This document shows, one piece after another, positions 35,269 to 41,914 of a stretch of 64,000 nt of DNA; position 1 is the stretch's first letter; every line of letters begins with the position of its first letter. The notes beneath the pieces are model-generated. The model saw only the letters and a program-made list of their open reading frames with translations. It did not search any database and was not told where the DNA came from. The position numbers and the translations under genes are program-made. This DNA is from Thermoanaerobaculia bacterium (GTDB taxonomy: Bacteria > Acidobacteriota > Thermoanaerobaculia > Multivoradales > JAIOJS01): the NCBI GenBank assembly GCA_030429235.1, contig JAUIDB010000006.1, forward strand, positions 62,001-126,000. The letters run 5' to 3'.

Positions 35269-35748
35269 GAGCCGATGAGCGGAGAGGCGCATTCCCGGTC
35301 CCGGACCGAGCCGGGCCCTGGTTCTGGGTTCGGTGGCTGGTGCTCGAAGGTCCTCTTTCTGGTCGTGATTCTGCCGGCAGTGCTGAGGGCTCGGCTGCGG
35401 TCGGGCTACTGGCTCCGCCACGGCTCGCTCGATCGGGCGATCGAGGAGTTGCGGACGGTTCGGCCGTTCCGATGGCGATTTCTGCACAACCCACGCTGGC
35501 TGGCGGGGGCGGTGAATCGCCTCCAGCCCTGGTTGCCTCGGCGCGGGACCGGCCCCTGCCTCCTGCGTTCCCTGATGCTCCTCGATCTCTGGGCTCGATG
35601 CGAACTCGAGCCGAGATTGCACCTGGCACTGCGGCGCACGGCCGAGGGGGCCGCGGCGGCAGCCGAAGGCCATGCCTGGGTGACGTCTTCGGTGGACCGC
35701 GAGTTGGGGACTTCAGACCAGGGGTATCGCGAGACCTTTTCTCTGTGA
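35269..35748 (+). CDS. lasso-peptide B2-like (transglutaminase-type) cysteine protease, orphan
   Basis: 160 residues from ATG 35269 (ATG 35278 and an upstream TTG are alternatives). A transmembrane helix lies at about 27-45 (WCSKVLFLVVILPAVL). The rest matches the lasso-peptide B2 / microcin J25 McjB C-terminal fold: catalytic Cys98 in GTGPCLLRSLMLLDL, His136 in AEGHAWVTSS and a candidate Asp144. In known systems this enzyme removes a RiPP leader peptide. Precursor, recognition element and cyclase genes are not adjacent; it sits between hemF and the F0 ATP synthase genes. The N-terminal helix is unusual for a stand-alone B2. It could instead be a housekeeping peptidase of the same fold. Confidence 0.72.
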   Translation, partial: EPMSGEAHSRSRTEPGPGSGFGGWCSKVLFLVVILPAVLRARLRSGYWLRHGSLDRAIEELRTVRPFRWRFLHNPRWLAGAVNRLQPWLPRRGTGPCLLRSLMLLDLWARCELEPRLHLALRRTAEGAAAAAEGHAWVTSSVDRELGTSDQGYRETFSL

Positions 35749-35788
35749 CCGAGCGGAGAGCTTCCCTGTGACCGAGCGGAAAGCCTCG
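35743..35788 (+). repeat. tandem 23-base duplication across the B2 stop and atpZ start
   Basis: Two adjacent 23-base units (35743-35765 and 35766-35788), both beginning CTGTGACCGAGCGGA, agree at 20 of 23 positions. The first contains the TGA of the B2-like gene and a dead-end GTG frame of eight codons. The second contains the GTG start of atpZ. A slipped duplication of a gene start is the simplest explanation. Confidence 0.8.
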
Positions 35789-36094
35789 ACCCGACCGGCT
35801 CGGTGGCAGTCCACCGAAGCCGTCGAGGCGAAGTCGGGGAGTCTGGATGCCGATACTCCTTCCGGTGCGCATGGGCGCAAGGCTCAGTCCTCTCGGCCGG
35901 AGGCCATGGCGCGGGTAGTGGAGGTCCTTTCGTTGGCTATTCTCTGCCCGGCCGCGGTTCTGCTGGGTATCTGGCTCGGCGGCGGGCTCGGCGGGTTTGC
36001 GGGCTGGTCGACGGCAGGATCGGTCGTGGGAGCGACAATCGGGGGCGTGGCGGCCTTCTACGAACTGGTGCGACGAGCGCGAGGGGGACGGTAG
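35768..36094 (+). CDS. atpZ: AtpZ/AtpI-type F0 ATP synthase accessory protein
   Basis: 108 residues from GTG 35768. A polar N-terminal 45 residues is followed by two transmembrane helices (about 50-70 and 77-97) with the family pattern LLGIWLGGGLGGFAGWSTAG then SVVGATIGGVAAFYELVRRA. This matches the small membrane protein that often heads F0F1 operons (PF09527 type) and is linked to c-ring assembly or Mg/Ca transport. The position just ahead of atpI, atpB and atpE supports the call. Its stop overlaps the next GTG by one base. Confidence 0.8.
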   Translation: MTERKASTRPARWQSTEAVEAKSGSLDADTPSGAHGRKAQSSRPEAMARVVEVLSLAILCPAAVLLGIWLGGGLGGFAGWSTAGSVVGATIGGVAAFYELVRRARGGR

Positions 36095-36525
36095 TGGGAT
36101 TGCGGGGGACGGAAACCCAGACGGGTGTCGCCGGGGTCGAGATCCTGCGGCGGGTGCAGTGGATGGCGATCGCCCTGGCCCTGCTGGGTGCTCTCGGGTT
36201 CGGTTTGAGCCGCGGGTGGGAAGCGGCTTTGAGCTTGACAGTAGCTGCGCTGGTCAGTATCGTTTCGCTCCGAACTCTGGAGGCGGCCGTGCGCCGAATC
36301 CAGGTTGACGACGACGGGGGTTCGAGTACGGGAAGCACACGCTTCTCACTGCGCTGGACGCTCCTGTTGGTGATCCTCAGTACCACTCTCATCCTAGGCT
36401 TGCGCGACGCTCTCGCTCTCCTGGTGGGGCTTTCGGTTCTTCCGGTGGCCGCTATCCTCGAAGCAGGGGTGCAGGTGTGTAGGTCGGGAGCCCGCGACGG
36501 AAGAGACCGAACTCATGGAGCATAG
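36094..36525 (+). CDS. atpI: ATP synthase subunit I-like membrane protein
   Basis: 143 residues from GTG 36094. Four hydrophobic helices are visible (MAIALALLGALGFGLSRGWE, AALSLTVAALVSIVSLRTLE, WTLLLVILSTTLILGLRDA, LALLVGLSVLPVAAILEAG), the AtpI topology. AtpI helps assemble the c-ring. The 3' end overlaps atpB by 11 bases, which implies coupling. The sequence is weakly conserved, so the call rests on topology and position. Confidence 0.75.
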   Translation: MGLRGTETQTGVAGVEILRRVQWMAIALALLGALGFGLSRGWEAALSLTVAALVSIVSLRTLEAAVRRIQVDDDGGSSTGSTRFSLRWTLLLVILSTTLILGLRDALALLVGLSVLPVAAILEAGVQVCRSGARDGRDRTHGA

Positions 36526-37240
36526 CCACTCAATTCTGTACGGCCCGATCAACGCGATCTGGGACTGGCTGCTGTCGGTGACTGGCCTAGCGGGTCGTTG
36601 GGGGCATATCGAGGTCCCCGACCATGTCGCGATGGCGCTCTTCGTCGTCGCCCTGATCACGGCGATCGTGGTTCCGTTGTCGCGCAATCTGTCCGAGGAC
36701 AACCCCGGGAAGGTGCAGCTCCTCTTCGAGGAGATCGTGCTGGCGCTGCGGAGCATGATCGATGGCCAGGCCGGACACGGTGCTTCGAAGAGCTACCTCC
36801 CGCTGATCGGTGCCTTCACCTTCTTCATCTTCCTGTGCAACTTCTGCGGTCTCTTCTTCTTCCTTTCGGTCCCGACGTCGAACACCAACACGACCTTTGC
36901 GTTGGCCTTCATCTCCTTCTTCTTCTATAACTTCATCGGAATCAAGCGGCACGGGTTCGGCTACCTCAAGCACTTCATGGGACCGATCTGGTGGCTTGCG
37001 CCGTTGATTTTCGTGGTCGAGATCGTCTCCCACAACGCGCGCTGGCTCTCTCTCGGTCTGCGGCTGTTCGGCAACATGTTCGGCGAACACACCGTCTCCG
37101 GTGTCTTCAACAGCCTCGTGCCGCTCCTCGTCCCGCTGCCTTTGATGGCGATCGGGCTCTTCGCGGCAGTGATTCAAACGTTCATCTTTATCATTTTGAC
37201 GACGGTGTACATCGCCGGGGCCGAAGCGGAGGAGCACTAA
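36515..37240 (+). CDS. atpB: F0F1 ATP synthase subunit a
   Basis: 241 residues. Subunit a forms the ion half-channels against the c-ring. Key residues are present: the essential Arg183 in LSLGLRLFGNMFGEH, the PTSNTNTTFALA loop, and helix 6 with AVIQTFIFIILTTVYIAGA. Five to six transmembrane helices are predicted. It is preceded by atpZ and atpI and followed 79 bases later by atpE. Confidence 0.96.
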   Translation: MEHSHSILYGPINAIWDWLLSVTGLAGRWGHIEVPDHVAMALFVVALITAIVVPLSRNLSEDNPGKVQLLFEEIVLALRSMIDGQAGHGASKSYLPLIGAFTFFIFLCNFCGLFFFLSVPTSNTNTTFALAFISFFFYNFIGIKRHGFGYLKHFMGPIWWLAPLIFVVEIVSHNARWLSLGLRLFGNMFGEHTVSGVFNSLVPLLVPLPLMAIGLFAAVIQTFIFIILTTVYIAGAEAEEH

Positions 37241-37319
37241 CCCCCCCTTCTTTTCCCCGTCTGAGGTAGGCCCATCGGCCGTCCCGACGACGAAGCCGTC
37301 ACTACTAGGAGCGAAAACA

Positions 37320-37643
37320 ATGAACAAGAAGATTCTAGGACTCATGGTCCTTTGCTTGCTTGCCCTCGCCATGCCGGCGATGGCAGAGACGGGTGCCGAG
37401 GCCGGTGCGGCCGGTGCCGGAATGGACCTGGGCATGCTCGGAGCGGCGTTCGCGATCGGTGTTGCTGCCGCCGGCGGTGCGGTCGGTCAGGCCAAGGCCG
37501 TGTCGTCGGCCTGTTCGGCGATGGCTCGCAACCCTGGAGCCGCTGACAACGTGCGGTTCGCCCTCATCCTGGGTCTGGCGCTGATCGAGTCGCTGGTTCT
37601 GTACGCGCTGCTGATTGCGGCCAAGGGAGCCGGCCTCTTCTGA
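37320..37643 (+). CDS. atpE: F0F1 ATP synthase subunit c
   Basis: 107 residues, longer than the usual 70-80 because of an N-terminal signal-like segment (MNKKILGLMVLCLLALAMPA) that is probably removed. The two-helix hairpin has the loop MARNPGAAD and ion-binding Glu90 in LALIESLVLYALLI. Gln57, Ser91 and Tyr95 sit at the spacing of the Na+-binding residues in known Na+-type c-subunits, while two other positions of that site differ (Leu88, Leu92). The gene ends the F0 cluster; a strong terminator follows and no atpF or F1 gene is nearby. Confidence 0.96.
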   Translation: MNKKILGLMVLCLLALAMPAMAETGAEAGAAGAGMDLGMLGAAFAIGVAAAGGAVGQAKAVSSACSAMARNPGAADNVRFALILGLALIESLVLYALLIAAKGAGLF

Positions 37644-37701
37644 GCCCAGATCGGCCGTCCCCGTCAGGGAATCGGCCACTTTGACGCCACCTAGGTGGCC
37701 G

Positions 37702-37735
37702 AAAGAGCGTCCCCGGCCGGGGACGCTCTTTTGCG
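37702..37735 (+). terminator. rho-independent terminator after atpE
   Basis: AAAGAGCGTCCCC and GGGGACGCTCTTT form a perfect 13-base-pair stem around the loop GGCC, with the T-run at its 3' side. This is the clearest terminator in the window. It ends the F0 transcript before any b-subunit gene. Confidence 0.92.
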
Positions 37736-37821
37736 TTTCTTGAGACATCGGAAGTCGAGCGCTGGTCGCAAGGGTGTCCTGCTTGGCGGACGGTGGCGCC
37801 TGATCCGCAACGTCGATCCGT

Positions 37822-37837
37822 TGGCACGGCTTGTGCG
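37822..37837 (+). promoter_or_regulatory. GCAC-N5-GTGC dyad / sigma-54-like element upstream of the ECF sigma gene
   Basis: TGGCACGGCTTGTGCG has the same TGGCACG...TGTGC arrangement as the site at 26130-26145. As a sigma-54 promoter it would leave only about nine bases of leader before ATG 37857, which is short. As a dyad (GCAC, five bases, GTGC) it could be an operator. Such a dyad is expected roughly once or a few times per 64 kb by chance. Confidence 0.35.
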
Positions 37838-37856
37838 TATATCCAAGTCGGAGGGC

Positions 37857-38474
37857 ATGATGACCACGACAGCTCACAGCGATACTCAAGGCGGCAAATG
37901 GGACTTCGAATCGGCGACGATGCCGTTCGTCGACGGTCTCTACAACGCCGCCTATCGGATGAGCCGCAACGCCCAGGACGCCGAAGACTTGGTGCAGGAG
38001 GCCTACCTCAAGGCCTACAAGTACTACGACAAGTTCGAAGAGGGCACCAACCTCAAGGCCTGGCTCTTCAAGATCCTCAAGAACACCTTCATCAATAGCT
38101 ATCGGAAGAAGCAGAACGTTCCTCCCCAGGCCGATTTCGCCGACATCGAAGGAGGCTTCGAGAGCGCGGTCAGTGACCAGGCCCCGGTGGCGATCGAGGA
38201 TCCTGAGACGGAACTCCTGGCGGAGGTGTTGGACGAAGACGTGCAGCGGGCCCTGGACGAACTGTCGGATGACTATCGCATGGCGGTGGTACTGGCCGAT
38301 CTCGAGGGCTTCTCGTACAAGGAGATCGCCGAGATCCTCGACGTCCCCGTGGGGACGGTGATGAGTCGGCTGTATCGTGGTCGTCGCAAACTCGAGAGCA
38401 CGCTCTTGGACTACGCGCGCGAATACGGTTACTTGCGGGAGCGGGAGCCGGTGAAGATGAGAACTCGCGGCTAA
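37857..38474 (+). CDS. sigR: ECF RNA polymerase sigma factor, SigR-like
   Basis: 205 residues from ATG 37857, chosen for GGAGG two bases before and the family N-terminus. Region 2 is strikingly like the thiol-stress sigma factor SigR of Streptomyces: [20 protein letters not shown] and [20 protein letters not shown], then RKKQ. Region 4 is [20 protein letters not shown]. It would direct RNA polymerase to oxidative or disulfide stress promoters when released by its anti-sigma factor, encoded 245 bases downstream. An exact SigR-type promoter candidate lies in the gap between them. Confidence 0.92.
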   Translation: MMTTTAHSDTQGGKWDFESATMPFVDGLYNAAYRMSRNAQDAEDLVQEAYLKAYKYYDKFEEGTNLKAWLFKILKNTFINSYRKKQNVPPQADFADIEGGFESAVSDQAPVAIEDPETELLAEVLDEDVQRALDELSDDYRMAVVLADLEGFSYKEIAEILDVPVGTVMSRLYRGRRKLESTLLDYAREYGYLREREPVKMRTRG

Positions 38475-38534
38475 GCACCCGTCGTTGGCCCCGCTCCTGA
38501 GGGCTCGAGGCTCCGCTCCCCGTGCGCAAACCGG

Positions 38535-38560
38535 GGAATATCCCGACCTGTTCTGCGGTT
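38535..38560 (+). promoter_or_regulatory. candidate SigR-type promoter (GGAAT-N18-GTT)
   Basis: GGAAT (38535-38539), exactly 18 bases, then GTT (38558-38560). This is the published Streptomyces SigR consensus. It lies after the SigR-like gene and before the anti-sigma gene. Transcription would begin about ten bases later and cover the small ORF, the anti-sigma gene and the thioredoxin-like gene, giving negative feedback. Confidence 0.6.
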
Positions 38561-38624
38561 GCAGGATAGGATCGCCCACACGTTCAGTGGCCAGCAAACC
38601 ATCCGGCGTTCCGATTTCGATAGT

Positions 38625-38720
38625 ATGCAGATGGATAGCACTCAGATCGACGCACCCGACTCCGGCGGCGGGGACCTCTCTCCGATCGTCCGCGGAAGGC
38701 GCGAACCAAGGCCCGTGTGA
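38625..38720 (+). CDS. possible 31-residue leader peptide coupled to the anti-sigma gene
   Basis: ATG 38625 opens a 31-codon frame (MQMDSTQIDAPDSGG...) whose TGA shares its last base with the ATG of the anti-sigma gene (TGATG). That geometry suggests translational coupling. No clear Shine-Dalgarno precedes it, and the peptide has no recognisable domain, so it may be fortuitous. Confidence 0.4.
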   Translation: MQMDSTQIDAPDSGGGDLSPIVRGRREPRPV

Positions 38721-38959
38721 TGGACTGCCAACGAACTCGAGAGACGATGTATCTAGCCTCCGACAACCAGTTGGAGGATGATGTTGCGATCCACTTCGAG
38801 CAGCATCTCGAGAAGTGCCCCCACTGCGCAGGCCGCTTTCAGGCGGTCGTGCACGTGTTGACCTTGGTGCGCAAGCGGTGCCGTCGCGTGCCCGCCCCCC
38901 AAGGGTTGATCGTGCGGATCAGGCAACACATCCGCATCGTCGAGGAAGGTAAGTCGTGA
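38720..38959 (+). CDS. rsrA: zinc-binding anti-sigma factor, RsrA-like
   Basis: 79 residues from ATG 38720. The ZAS motif His29-x3-Cys33-x2-Cys36 (HLEKCPHC) with Cys3 as likely fourth ligand mirrors RsrA. The following helix VHVLTLVRKRCRR and the end IVRIRQHIRIVEEGKS also resemble RsrA. In that family thiol oxidation forms a disulfide, expels zinc and frees the sigma factor. An additional Cys54 could take part. It should bind the SigR-like factor encoded upstream. Its stop overlaps the GTG of the thioredoxin-like gene (GTGA). Confidence 0.86.
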   Translation: MDCQRTRETMYLASDNQLEDDVAIHFEQHLEKCPHCAGRFQAVVHVLTLVRKRCRRVPAPQGLIVRIRQHIRIVEEGKS

Positions 38960-39420
38960 AGAACCCTCGCTGGGCCGGAGTTCTCCTCCTGGTCGGCGCT
39001 CTCCTGGGTGTCGAGGCTGGTCCCGCTCAGGAGTCCTGGCGACTGCCGGGCTTGGACGGCGGAGCCCTGACCTCGGCCGACGTGGCCGAGGGCAATACGG
39101 TGGTGGTGGTCTGGGCTGGATGGTCTCCGCGTTGCCGAGATATCGCGCGACAGGTAGCGGAGCTGCGTTCTCAGATCGGATCCAAGGCTCGGCTCGTTAC
39201 GGTCAACTTCCAGGAGAAGGACGAGGAGATCCGGCAGTTCCTGCGCGAGCAGCCGATCGGGTCCCCGGTTTATCTCGATCGGGATGGAGCCTTCTCGCGA
39301 CAGCACCGCGTGACGACGCTGCCCGGCTGGGTGATCTACCGAGCCGGTGAAGTCGTACACCAGGGTAAGCTGCCGAGCGATCCGGGCCCGACGCTCGAGC
39401 GCTCGTTCGGTTCGCGGTAG
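38956..39420 (+). CDS. exported thioredoxin-fold protein with a single active-site cysteine
   Basis: 154 residues from GTG 38956. Signal peptide or anchor WAGVLLLVGALLGVEAGPAQ, then a TlpA/thioredoxin fold: VVVVWAGWSPRC at the active site and the cis-proline loop VTTLPGWVIY (Pro123). The usual WCxxC reads W56-S-P-R-C60, so the attacking first cysteine is Ser. It cannot act as a standard dithiol reductant; binding, monothiol or sensing roles are open. Coupling to the RsrA-like gene places it in a redox-stress unit. Confidence 0.82.
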   Translation: MKNPRWAGVLLLVGALLGVEAGPAQESWRLPGLDGGALTSADVAEGNTVVVVWAGWSPRCRDIARQVAELRSQIGSKARLVTVNFQEKDEEIRQFLREQPIGSPVYLDRDGAFSRQHRVTTLPGWVIYRAGEVVHQGKLPSDPGPTLERSFGSR

Positions 39421-39475
39421 ACCCCCGCAGTCTCGGTCTCCTTGTGGTAACCTTTCGCCGTTCAAGGAGATCTGG

Positions 39476-39508
39476 ATGGCGCTCACGAGGGATTGGCGCT
39501 TCTCCTAA
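39476..39508 (+). CDS. possible 10-residue leader peptide before the M23 peptidase
   Basis: A strong AAGGAG seven bases upstream of ATG 39476 opens only MALTRDWRFS followed by TAA. The ORF overlaps, in another frame, the start of the M23 peptidase gene, whose own candidates are weak TTG codons (39493, 39532). Either a leader peptide feeds ribosomes to the TTG start or the sequence has a frameshift here. Confidence 0.4.
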   Translation: MALTRDWRFS

Positions 39509-40851
39509 ATCACTCGTCGAAGGGTTCCCGCTTGACTTCAAGAGCCTCTCTGGTGCGTCGCCTCGCCGTGGTCGGAACGGTACTGAGTCTCGGAGCCGTA
39601 GGACTGTGGGTTTGGGGAGGGGAAGCTGAGGCTCGGGAGATTACGACCGCCCCGAAGTTCGATGCGGCGGCCGTGCGGTGTCCGTTGCCGTGTGCGGCAG
39701 ACTCGGCCACGACGTTTCCGCTCGTGGTCACGCTGGAGTCGGGGGAGACGATCGACCAGCTGTTGGAACGACTGGGCTTTGGGGCTACCGAGCGAGTCGA
39801 GTTGGTAGAGCGACTGTCGGAGCATCTCGAGATTCGAAAGGTCCGTCCGGGTCTCCAGGTCGCCGGCTACTTTGAGGGCTCGGCGCCAGAGCAGCTGCAG
39901 GTCGAGGTGCGGCGCAAGGGCCGTTTGTTCCTCGAGCCTTCGAGCGACGGCTGGACGAGCCGGTGGCACCCCTTCGTCGAGTCCATTCAGACTCGCCAGG
40001 TCGAGGGCGTCGTCGAAGGGAGCCTGGTGGGGGCCCTGGCCACGGCCGGTGCCCCCATCGATGTCGCCTACCGGATGGCGGACGTCCTCCGCTGGGACGT
40101 CGATTTCAATCGCGACCTGAGAATCGGCGATCGCTTCCAGGTAGTGTGGGAAGAGGTCTATCTGGATGGCGTGCGCGATCGCACCGGCGAGGTCGTCGGA
40201 CTCGCCTTCTGGAACCGCGGTCGTCGACTGGAAGCCTACCGGCACAACGGTGGCTACTACGACGCCGAGGGGCGCCCCCTGCAGAAGATGTTCTTGCGCT
40301 CGCCCCTTCCCTTCACTCGGGTGACCTCGCGGTTCAGCCACCGTCGGTTTCATCCGGTGCTGAAGACCTACCGGCCCCACTACGGTGTCGACTACGGTGC
40401 CCCGACCGGGACTCCGGTGCGGGCCACGGCGGACGGAGTGGTCTCCTTCGCGGCCTGGGGTAAGGGGGCTGGACGCATGGTCAAGATCCGGCATCCCAAC
40501 GACTACGTTACCGCCTACCTGCACCTGTCCAAGTTCGGCTCTGGCATCAGGCCAGGGCGCCGGGTACGACAGGGTGAGGTGATCGGGTACGTCGGGTCGT
40601 CGGGTCTGTCCACGGCCCCCCACCTGGACTACCGGGTCCAGCTCCGGGGCAAGTGGATCGATCCTCTGTCGATTCGTTCGGTGCCCGCCGATCCGATCCC
40701 CAGCAGCGCGATGGCTGAGTTCCTGCAGACCCGCGACGACCTGCGAGCCCGTCTCGTCGGCGATGGGCTGCCTTGGGATCCGGTCGAGGCCAAGGCGGAA
40801 GTGGTCGTGGCGACCGCGTCGGATTCTGCTTCGCGTGTCGCTGGGCGCTAG
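39493..40851 (+). CDS. exported M23 family metallopeptidase (peptidoglycan endopeptidase-like)
   Basis: 452 residues from TTG 39493; TTG 39532 is equally possible and has GAAGGG upstream. Hydrophobic signal/anchor AVVGTVLSLGAVGLWVWGG. Residues about 70-270 are an OapA/LysM-like and Csd3-type N-terminal part (LESGETIDQLLERLGF; LRIGDRFQVVWEEVY). The M23 domain (about 275-400) has the ligands in SRFSHRRFHPVLKTYRPHYG (HxxxxxxxxxH), VDYGAPTGTPVRATADG and the catalytic pair of HLDYRV. It should cut peptidoglycan cross-links. The C-terminal 60 residues are an extra tail. A GHMP kinase gene follows two bases later. Confidence 0.92.
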   Translation: MALLLNHSSKGSRLTSRASLVRRLAVVGTVLSLGAVGLWVWGGEAEAREITTAPKFDAAAVRCPLPCAADSATTFPLVVTLESGETIDQLLERLGFGATERVELVERLSEHLEIRKVRPGLQVAGYFEGSAPEQLQVEVRRKGRLFLEPSSDGWTSRWHPFVESIQTRQVEGVVEGSLVGALATAGAPIDVAYRMADVLRWDVDFNRDLRIGDRFQVVWEEVYLDGVRDRTGEVVGLAFWNRGRRLEAYRHNGGYYDAEGRPLQKMFLRSPLPFTRVTSRFSHRRFHPVLKTYRPHYGVDYGAPTGTPVRATADGVVSFAAWGKGAGRMVKIRHPNDYVTAYLHLSKFGSGIRPGRRVRQGEVIGYVGSSGLSTAPHLDYRVQLRGKWIDPLSIRSVPADPIPSSAMAEFLQTRDDLRARLVGDGLPWDPVEAKAEVVVATASDSASRVAGR

Positions 40852-40852
40852 A

Positions 40853-41851
40853 GTGTCGAGTCCCCCCAGCGCAGTACGGACCGAGAGCCGCTGTCGAGTC
40901 GATCTGGCGGGTGGAACCCTGGACATCTGGCCCCTGGGATTGCTCTTCGAGGGCGCTCAGACGGTGAATCTGGCCATCGAGCTACCGGTGGTCGTGACTA
41001 TGGCGAGGCACGAGAGCGGTTTCGTCGTCGAGACGACCTCGGGAGCCAGTGCTCCGCTTTCGTTGGCCGAGTTGGCTCGTCATGCCGACGGAGGTTTGCT
41101 CTTTCAGGTCGCCAACCATTTTGGTCTACCACCCGTTCGGGTTCGGCTCGACAGCGGTTCGCCTCGCGGCGGTGGTCTGGGGGCGAGTTCGGCGATGACG
41201 GTGGGTCTCATCGCGGCGGCCGATCGTCTGACGGGTCGCGGTCCGCGAGAGGTAGAAGAGACGGCGCGGCTGGCTCGCGACCTCGAGGCTCGCTTGATGC
41301 GGTTGCCGACCGGAACCCAGGACCACTACCCGGCGCTGCTCGGCGGCTGTTTGGCGATCGAGTACCACCCCGGAGGAACGAGAGTTCGGAGGATCGAAAC
41401 CGATCTCGCAGAGCTCGGACGCCACCTGTTGATCGTCTATTCGGGGAAGAGCCACTTCTCGGCCAGCACCAACTGGGAGATCATTCGTGGTTGTCTCGAA
41501 GGCGACGCCGAGATTCGAGGGCTCTTCTCCGGGATCGCCGAAGTGGCGTCGCTCTTGCCCGCGGCGCTGAGCGCAGGAGACTGGCCCCTGGTCGGCGAGC
41601 TCGTGGGCCGGGAGTGGAGCCTGCGACGCCACCTGGCCGCGGGGGTTTCGGTGCCGGCGGTCGACAGCCTGCTGTCGATGGCGAAGTCGTTGGGAGCTTG
41701 GGGTGGCAAGGCCTGTGGCGCTGGCGGTGGGGGTTGCGTGGCGATCCTCTGTCCGGCCGAGCGCAGGTCGGCGATCCGAGACGCCCTCGTCGCGGCGGAC
41801 GGTGCGGTGATCGAGGCCCTCCCGACGAACTACAGCCTCTCCGTCGACTAG
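40853..41851 (+). CDS. GHMP family small-molecule kinase
   Basis: 332 residues from GTG 40853. GHMP signatures are complete: RVDLAGGTLDIWPLG (motif 1), the ATP loop PRGGGLGASSAMTVGLIAAA (motif 2) and GGKACGAGGGGCVAILCP (motif 3). Substrate choice within the superfamily (galactose, heptose phosphate, mevalonate and others) cannot be read from the sequence; motif 1 resembles sugar-1-kinases feeding nucleotide-sugar synthesis. It follows the M23 peptidase directly and may share its transcript, though no functional link is evident. A kinase for a surface-glycan sugar would suit the glycosyltransferase-rich surroundings. Confidence 0.88.
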   Translation: MSSPPSAVRTESRCRVDLAGGTLDIWPLGLLFEGAQTVNLAIELPVVVTMARHESGFVVETTSGASAPLSLAELARHADGGLLFQVANHFGLPPVRVRLDSGSPRGGGLGASSAMTVGLIAAADRLTGRGPREVEETARLARDLEARLMRLPTGTQDHYPALLGGCLAIEYHPGGTRVRRIETDLAELGRHLLIVYSGKSHFSASTNWEIIRGCLEGDAEIRGLFSGIAEVASLLPAALSAGDWPLVGELVGREWSLRRHLAAGVSVPAVDSLLSMAKSLGAWGGKACGAGGGGCVAILCPAERRSAIRDALVAADGAVIEALPTNYSLSVD

Positions 41852-41914
41852 GACTCCGGCCGAAGTGGTCCCTCCCCGGGTTGGGACAGGAGAGGGGCTC
41901 GAGGTGGGGGTTTT

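Noticed and set aside
35269-35748. Complete lasso-peptide gene cluster
   Set aside because: No precursor, PqqD-like or asparagine-synthetase-like cyclase gene is adjacent.
38475-38719. Terminator after the SigR-like gene
   Set aside because: Only GC-rich imperfect stems without a T-run were seen.
40853-41851. Heptose-7-phosphate kinase HddA for the GHMP kinase
   Set aside because: Motif 1 differs from HddA, and the window already encodes the PfkB-type heptose kinase.
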